Virus record (IMG/VR): IMGVR_UViG_3300042430_000262
Coordinates: 1-26,545 of that record
Length of the DNA stretch: 26,545 nt
Source of the DNA: a virus
Reading direction: 5' to 3' (one strand)
Positions 23,984 through 26,545 of the stretch are shown here, piece by piece. Positions within the stretch are counted from its first letter, which is position 1. Each line of letters opens with the position of its first letter. The notes beneath the pieces were generated by a model. The model was not told the origin of the DNA. It made no database searches and worked only from the letters and a program-made list of their open reading frames with translations. A program made the translations under genes and the position numbers.

Positions 23984-24399
23984 TAAGAGACTCCCCCGAT
24001 AGTATTTCTTGTATTCCCTGGAGAAACATCTCCCAGTACACAAATCGTTCCAATAACTGGTGTCCAGGTAATTGTTGATGCTCCGTCTGGAACTATTGCT
24101 TGCAAGTCAAAAGATAATTCTGCAACAACTGAGCGATACTTTAATCCCCAGTTTTCTGTCACCTCTGCTGGTGCGCTTACTGTTACTACTGACCCATCTA
24201 CAGAAACCTCTAACTCATCTAGAATGTCTGAGGTTGGATCATAAGCGGTGGCTGCAAAAGCCCACCCATCTGTATCAAATTCTGTAACTTCGTCATTTTC
24301 AAGAAATGAGACTGTAAATGAAGCATAGTCTCCACGAACAACAGTCCATTGAATATTTGCTGGGGTTGCCCCAAATTTTTCTATTGTCGGTGAGCACAT
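23983..24399 (-). CDS. Small Ig-like tail domain protein, paralogue 3 of 3 (138 aa)
   Basis: IQWTVVRGDYASFTVSFLEN, the acidic D-T-D-G-W-A-F-A-A-T-A-Y strand and WTPVIGTICVLGDVSPG reproduce the pattern of the genes at 16153 and 22769. It is probably an immunoglobulin-like baseplate or fibre domain. The mRNA is probably leaderless: TATAAT lies 7 nt before the ATG and no Shine-Dalgarno is visible. It heads the unit that continues into the 27-aa ORF and the collagen-like gene. Confidence 0.68.
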   Translation of the reverse strand: MCSPTIEKFGATPANIQWTVVRGDYASFTVSFLENDEVTEFDTDGWAFAATAYDPTSDILDELEVSVDGSVVTVSAPAEVTENWGLKYRSVVAELSFDLQAIVPDGASTITWTPVIGTICVLGDVSPGNTRNTIGGVS

Positions 24400-24406
24400 A
24401 TCATTG

Positions 24407-24415
24407 ATTATACCA
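24407..24415 (-). promoter_or_regulatory. Extended -10 promoter (TGGTATAAT), leaderless
   Basis: TGGTATAAT with 7 nt (CAATGAT) before the ATG at 24399. It begins directly after the T-rich tail of the terminator hairpin at 24425-24474. Confidence 0.68.
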
Positions 24416-24474
24416 TAAAATAAGGCTGGACACTCAAGACAGTCGGGGTGGGTAGAAAGATCTTGAGTGCCAGC
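24415..24474 (-). terminator. Long-stem terminator downstream of the holin-like gene
   Basis: On the minus strand, GCTGGCACTCAAGA pairs with TCTTGAGTGTCCAGC: 14 bp with one bulged T and a 21-nt loop, followed by CTTATTTTAT. The stem is unusually long and the loop is C-rich. A structured RNA is an alternative reading. Confidence 0.65.
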
Positions 24475-24700
24475 ACTTTAGATTATATATGATTATTTTA
24501 AATAAGCCAGGTATACAGGAATTGATAACAAAAAGTTATATAATTAATATCGTTATAAAAGAGTTATAAATGGATTCATACTATATGTCCGTTTTATCCT
24601 ATTAGTCCAGGGTATTGATAGTGTATACTTAAAATATATAAAGAAAAGAATATACTGTAAAAGTTATATACTTATATATAGTATATCTTCTATATAGTAG
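24475..24700. other. AT-rich non-coding gap with TATACT and GTTATAA repeats
   Basis: No ORF above about 11 codons is supported. On the plus strand the hexamer TATACT occurs three times (24624, 24651, 24667). Inverted ATAAC-N5-GTTAT lies at 24525-24539, and two GTTATAA copies at 24552 and 24563, 11 bp apart. It is the 3' region of the holin transcript on the minus strand. Operator or origin functions are possible but unproven. Confidence 0.4.
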
Positions 24701-24913
24701 TTACTTGTTATGATCTTTAATATGCTCGATCAATAGATCAAACATCTTGTCAGTTTTTTCTTCAAGCCGATTAACAGAGTCTTTCATACTAGACCCAGAA
24801 TTGGGTTTAAGTTCGCTCAAATAATGTTTTACGAGAAATTTAACTCCGCCGACAAGAATACCAAAAATTGTCAAACAAGTTAAAGCAAGTCCAGCCCAGT
24901 CTTGTGGAGTCAT
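24701..24913 (-). CDS. Holin-like small membrane protein (70 aa)
   Basis: One transmembrane segment (about residues 6-27, AGLALTCLTIFGILVGGVKF) is followed by a basic stretch and a charged, heptad-like helix (DSVNRLEEKTDKMFDLLIEH). A short N-out/C-in protein of this kind, near a lysin and tail genes, is typical of actinophage holins (DUF2746-like). The assignment rests on topology, not on a conserved motif. The mRNA is probably leaderless, with TATAAT 7 nt upstream of the ATG. It is followed by a long-stem terminator. Confidence 0.6.
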   Translation of the reverse strand: MTPQDWAGLALTCLTIFGILVGGVKFLVKHYLSELKPNSGSSMKDSVNRLEEKTDKMFDLLIEHIKDHNK

Positions 24914-24920
24914 AAAGATT

Positions 24921-24929
24921 ATTATATCA
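24921..24929 (-). promoter_or_regulatory. Extended -10 promoter (TGATATAAT), leaderless
   Basis: A perfect TGnTATAAT with 7 nt (AATCTTT) before the ATG at 24913. Confidence 0.68.
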
Positions 24930-24958
24930 TTATTTAAGATAATATAAATAGTTTTAAA

Positions 24959-25043
24959 TTTCGGCGGGATACAAAGCGAGCCGAAAATAGAGGTTATACA
25001 AACCTCCCCCTAGACAACATATGGGAGACACTCCCAAGTATGT
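24959..25043. other. Three consecutive hairpins between divergent genes
   Basis: Hairpin 1: TTTCGGC/GCCGAAA (24959-24986), 14-nt loop. Hairpin 2: GAGGTT/AACCTC (24990-25006), 5-nt loop. Hairpin 3: ACATA-TGGGAG/CTCCCA-TATGT (25017-25043), 11 bp with a 2-nt bulge and 3-nt loop. They lie between the holin promoter and the plus-strand promoter at 25074. They are too regular for chance alone. A small RNA, attenuator or protein-binding site are all possible. Confidence 0.5.
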
Positions 25044-25073
25044 CTACAATGGCTTCCAAACCCCTATATGGGC

Positions 25074-25079
25074 TATAAT
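25074..25079 (+). promoter_or_regulatory. -10 element (TATAAT) of the small plus-strand unit, leaderless
   Basis: TATAAT with 6 nt (AGGTAT) before the ATG at 25086. It lacks the TGn extension (GGC instead) and shows no -35 match. Confidence 0.5.
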
Positions 25080-25085
25080 AGGTAT

Positions 25086-25166
25086 ATGGATATATTCTTA
25101 GTATTGGTTTCTCCGATAATCATCGTAGCAGCCTTAGTGATGTGGATGTTTGAAAATGTCGGATGA
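25086..25166 (+). CDS. Single-span membrane micropeptide (26 aa)
   Basis: The frame MDIFLVLVSPIIIVAALVMW...ENVG is almost entirely one hydrophobic helix (residues 3-21). The ATG is 6 nt after a TATAAT, the leaderless spacing seen throughout this window. Its stop overlaps the start region of the 65-aa Cys6 gene by 11 nt, suggesting coupling. It could be a holin partner, an antiholin or another small membrane toxin-like peptide. Evidence is composition and spacing only. Confidence 0.48.
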   Translation: MDIFLVLVSPIIIVAALVMWMFENVG

Positions 25167-25353
25167 TGCAAAACCATGGGATCTTATAAATGGATCTCCT
25201 AGAGCGCCAGAAGATATTGCTGCTGAGCGTTTGGCGATATGTAAGACATGCGAATTCTTTCGTAAAGGAAACCAGAGTTGTAAGAAGTGTGGTTGTTTTA
25301 TGAAGTTGAAGACTCTTATAGATAAGGCTAAGTGTCCTATTGATAAATGGTGA
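25156..25353 (+). CDS. Small Cys6 zinc-ribbon-like protein, second copy (65 aa)
   Basis: Cysteines at 29, 32, 42, 45, 47 and 60 have exactly the spacing of the 77-aa protein at 20127-20360. KPWDL, CKKCGCFM, LKT and a final CPIDKW are shared. It begins MSDDAKPWDL at 25156; a TTG two codons earlier is less likely. It lies on the opposite strand from its paralogue and from nearly every other gene, behind a 26-aa membrane peptide. Metal binding is probable; its role is unknown. Confidence 0.75.
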   Translation: MSDDAKPWDLINGSPRAPEDIAAERLAICKTCEFFRKGNQSCKKCGCFMKLKTLIDKAKCPIDKW

Positions 25354-25401
25354 TTATTCGCCATACACCAGGTGAAGGTTTGTATCCCCTCGAATTTTTA
25401 A

Positions 25402-25420
25402 TTATAACAAACCGTTATAA
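25402..25420. repeat. Palindrome TTATAAC-N5-GTTATAA between convergent genes
   Basis: A perfect 7-bp inverted repeat with a 5-nt spacer, in the gap between genes ending at 25353 (+) and 25421 (-). The same half-site and spacing recur at 24525-24539. It could be an operator, or a weak bidirectional terminator. Confidence 0.45.
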
Positions 25421-25591
25421 CTAAATACCTAAAACCTCTTCGTCCAAACCTTGTTCTATGATTATAGGTTCACCCATATTGTTGGTTGCTACTATAGGTG
25501 TAGATTCATACTGGAATTCTGGATCCCAGGCTGACTCTGTTTTGAGTATGCCTAGGTCTATATATTCTTCAAAGTTGTCTAATATTCCCAT
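25421..25591 (-). CDS. Small acidic hypothetical protein (56 aa)
   Basis: It starts MGILDNFEEYIDLGILKTES and ends in an acidic Glu-rich tail (QGLDEEVLGI). No domain is recognised. I chose the ATG at 25591, 7 nt after TATAAT. The longer reading from 25642 would begin upstream of the promoter and has no Shine-Dalgarno. Palindromes upstream at 25645-25675, and a half-site inside the promoter spacer, suggest it is repressor-controlled. Confidence 0.6.
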   Translation of the reverse strand: MGILDNFEEYIDLGILKTESAWDPEFQYESTPIVATNNMGEPIIIEQGLDEEVLGI

Positions 25592-25598
25592 ACCGTCA

Positions 25599-25607
25599 AT
25601 TATACCC
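25599..25607 (-). promoter_or_regulatory. -10 promoter (GGGTATAAT), leaderless
   Basis: TATAAT (25604-25599) with 7 nt (TGACGGT) before the ATG at 25591. The T of the TGn extension is replaced by G. Confidence 0.6.
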
Positions 25608-25609
25608 CA

Positions 25610-25676
25610 AATCTGAAAAATTTTGTAAAACCAAAATAGCAAAAATCTGAATATTTTGTTCAGATGTATGATACAT
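25610..25676. promoter_or_regulatory. Operator-like palindromes upstream of the 56-aa gene
   Basis: ATCTGAA-N7-TTCAGAT is a perfect 21-bp site at 25645-25665. ATGTAT-G-ATACAT at 25664-25676 overlaps its end. A half-site AATCTGAA recurs at 25610-25617, inside the spacer of the promoter at 25599. Spacing and symmetry fit a dimeric repressor. Confidence 0.45.
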
Positions 25677-25682
25677 ATATTG

Positions 25683-25748
25683 TAAAAAATAAATAAGAAT
25701 AATTAGTGAGCACACTACGGAGATTTCTCTATGTAGTAGTACTCACTA
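25683..25748 (-). terminator. Probable terminator of the small-gene operon
   Basis: On the minus strand, TAGTGAG...CTCACTA (25748-25742 and 25710-25704) encloses an inner ACTAC/GTAGT stem. It is followed by a T-rich tail (ATTATTCTTATTTATTTTTT) down to about 25684. Confidence 0.6.
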
Positions 25749-25757
25749 GGTTAGTGT

Positions 25758-25829
25758 ACTGGTACCCGCAAATTTTTAGATACTAGTACGCCTAAATTTA
25801 TTTAGACTAGTACCCGCTAAATTTTGCTT
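25758..25829. repeat. Three 24-bp tandem repeats
   Basis: Units at 25758-25781, 25782-25805 and 25806-25829, consensus ACTAGTACCCGCTAAATTTT plus a variable TTAG-like end. The period is exactly 24 bp with no spacers. The last unit overlaps the final four codons and stop of the 59-aa gene. Each unit carries an ACTAGTAC-type palindromic core (the first has ACTGGTAC). Confidence 0.75.
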
Positions 25830-25996
25830 TCGCCTTGCAGGTATCCGTCTATCCCTAGTAGGTCGCACGTTACTTTCATACGCTGACTAGGTTGTAGCGT
25901 TGACTTAAACAATTCTATAAAGTCGTAGACCTCTTGCTTAGTTGAGAGATTGATATTGCGAGTGTTACCCGCCATTGAGGTTAGTGTTACTTTCAT
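25817..25996 (-). CDS. Small hypothetical protein (59 aa)
   Basis: A frame from MKVTLTSMAGNTRNINLSTK to GYLQGESKI. A strand-helix-strand layout is likely, with a central amphipathic helix (EVYDFIELFKSTL) and MKVT repeated near residues 1 and 40. It follows the 55-aa gene with no gap (TAAATG) and has AGGA a few nt upstream. It is the last gene of the operon from 26430. No family is recognised. Codon choice (CTA, GAC, AAC) looks less AT-driven than in the fibre genes. Confidence 0.62.
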   Translation of the reverse strand: MKVTLTSMAGNTRNINLSTKQEVYDFIELFKSTLQPSQRMKVTCDLLGIDGYLQGESKI

Positions 25997-26164
25997 TTAG
26001 TTTCCTACACTTTCTAATAGTTCTGCCATAGCGATTTGGATTTGATTGTATGCGTTAGCACAATCGTAGCAATATGTTTCTGTAGGGATACCGCCGAGCA
26101 TAAGGGCAGCGATTCCGCTATAGACTAGTTCTGTGTTTTCACAATGAATAACTTTGCATTTCAT
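25997..26164 (-). CDS. Small cysteine-containing protein (55 aa)
   Basis: MKCKVIHCEN and ETYCYDCANAYNQI give Cys3, Cys8, Cys32 and Cys35, a likely zinc-binding treble-clef or ribbon-type knuckle. It ends in a short helix (QIAMAELLESVGN). It has AAGGA about 11 nt before the ATG and abuts both neighbours with TAAATG junctions. Function is unknown. Such proteins are frequent in early regions of actinophages. Confidence 0.62.
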   Translation of the reverse strand: MKCKVIHCENTELVYSGIAALMLGGIPTETYCYDCANAYNQIQIAMAELLESVGN

Positions 26165-26260
26165 TTATTTATTTTCCTTTTTAGTTAGTAGAGATAGGGC
26201 TTGTGCAAGGCTTTCCTTGCGTTGCGCTTCTATATGCGCTTTGTATTCGTCAAGGTTCAT
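26165..26260 (-). CDS. Very small helical protein (31 aa)
   Basis: MNLDEYKAHIEAQRKESLAQ continues to a Lys-rich end and is predicted as one amphipathic helix. The ATG overlaps the stop of the previous gene (ATGA), and its own stop abuts the next ATG. It therefore fits an unbroken chain of coupled cistrons. No function can be inferred. Confidence 0.55.
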   Translation of the reverse strand: MNLDEYKAHIEAQRKESLAQALSLLTKKENK

Positions 26261-26430
26261 CGTGAAACCTTCCAATCTGTCCACATAGGTAGACGCTCTG
26301 GGTCGGTATCGTTATACCAACGCTCAATGTTATTCTCACAACTTTCGCAGAAAGTGTATTCGGTATCGTGTACCTCTGAGATAGCGGATAGATGAGGGGT
26401 ATGCTCTTTGCATATTGTTAGTGTAGTCAT
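26257..26430 (-). CDS. Small zinc-ribbon-like protein (57 aa)
   Basis: Cys7 with His10, then FCESC (Cys28, Cys31), suggests metal binding. A tryptophan-rich C-terminal half follows (ERWYNDTDPERLPMWTDW). An AAAGGTGG Shine-Dalgarno lies about 7 nt upstream of the ATG. It is the first gene of the four-gene operon and overlaps the 31-aa gene by ATGA. It may be a small regulatory or DNA-metabolism accessory protein, but nothing in the sequence says which. Confidence 0.65.
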   Translation of the reverse strand: MTTLTICKEHTPHLSAISEVHDTEYTFCESCENNIERWYNDTDPERLPMWTDWKVSR

Positions 26431-26479
26431 TTTTGACCACCTTTCTTTTTTTTCTTAATATTTATTTTCTTACTATGTA

Positions 26480-26508
26480 AGTGTAACACACAAAACCCGT
26501 ACTGTCTA
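26480..26508 (-). promoter_or_regulatory. Promoter of the small-gene operon (-35 TAGACA, -10 TGTTACACT)
   Basis: TAGACA (26508-26503), a 17-bp spacer and TACACT (26485-26480) preceded by TGT. Downstream is a purine-rich leader of about 45 nt with AAAGGTGG. The -35 follows directly on an AGTATACT palindrome (26508-26515). Confidence 0.65.
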
Positions 26509-26545
26509 GTATACTGGCTAGTAGTCTCACTATTTGGAGCGTGTG

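Larger units (their letters stand above)
24966..25388. repeat. Inverted repeat GGGATACAAA / TTTGTATCCC flanking the plus-strand unit
   Basis: GGGATACAAA at 24966-24975 is the exact reverse complement of TTTGTATCCC at 25379-25388; with flanks about 14 of 18 positions match. The right arm also pairs with ATACAAACCT at 24996-25005. The arms enclose the 26-aa and 65-aa plus-strand genes. Confidence 0.5.

Noticed and set aside
24959-25043. tRNA gene in the triple-hairpin strip
   Set aside because: The hairpins do not form a cloverleaf. There is no T-loop GTTCRA with a matching acceptor stem and no anticodon arm of correct length.
25134-25364. 76-aa minus-strand ORF opposite the 65-aa Cys6 gene
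   Set aside because: The plus frame has a conserved Cys6 pattern shared with a paralogue. The minus frame has no motif or start signal.
25758-25829. CRISPR-like array
   Set aside because: The three units are directly contiguous with no spacers, and no cas gene is in view.

Overview
This window is part of a tailed double-stranded DNA phage or prophage genome. The evidence is a portal gene cut by the left edge, about 20 kb of tail, fibre and adhesin genes, an exported lysozyme-like lysin, a holin-like gene, and several auxiliary metabolic or modification genes. The DNA is AT-rich. The sequence does not name a host. A Gram-positive, probably low-GC actinobacterial host is my inference from the PASTA domain in a virion protein, the lysin with a Sec-type signal peptide, the adenosylcobalamin-dependent ribonucleotide reductase and the many leaderless start sites. 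Several fibre modules also resemble those of marine and freshwater phages.

Layout, read in the main (minus) direction from right to left. (1) 26430-25817: an operon of four tiny genes (57, 31, 55 and 59 aa, two with zinc-ribbon-like cysteines), ending in a hairpin terminator and three 24-bp tandem repeats. (2) 25591-24701: a 56-aa gene, a small divergent plus-strand unit (26-aa membrane peptide plus Cys6 zinc-ribbon protein), a structured non-coding strip, and a leaderless holin-like gene with its own terminator. (3) 24399-20564: virion genes, including a collagen-like protein, two small Ig-like domain proteins, a TLTNKTLT-type fibre, and a fibronectin-III/polyproline/PASTA protein. (4) 20529-17881: a self-contained five-gene operon encoding a small protein, a Cys6 protein, a Skp1-GlcNAc-transferase-like glycosyltransferase, a prolyl-4-hydroxylase-like 2OG-Fe(II) oxygenase and a DUF6065 protein. 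It ends at a bidirectional terminator facing the convergent plus-strand lysin. (5) 17096-6961: fibre and adhesin genes, including two glycine-rich adhesins and, between them, a leaderless sulfotransferase gene. (6) 6820-741: class II ribonucleotide reductase, a 1198-aa LamG-containing tail protein, a 131-aa protein, then the portal.

One regulatory theme runs through the window. Fifteen of the seventeen promoters I call carry an extended -10 of the form TGnTATAAT or a close variant, usually without a recognisable -35. About half place the start codon 6-7 nt after the -10 (leaderless). The rest have a Shine-Dalgarno sequence. Inside operons, genes are coupled by TAATG, ATGA, TAAATG or 8-nt ATGAATAA overlaps. 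Several start codons were moved from the longest ORF to fit these signals.

The most interesting candidate system is the 17881-20529 operon. It pairs a hydroxylase and a glycosyltransferase whose eukaryotic relatives act in sequence on Skp1 (hydroxyproline, then GlcNAc). It lies beside a proline/threonine-rich virion protein and close to a collagen-like one. I propose, as inference only, that it modifies phage fibres or a host surface molecule. No integrase, repressor, terminase or tRNA gene was seen.
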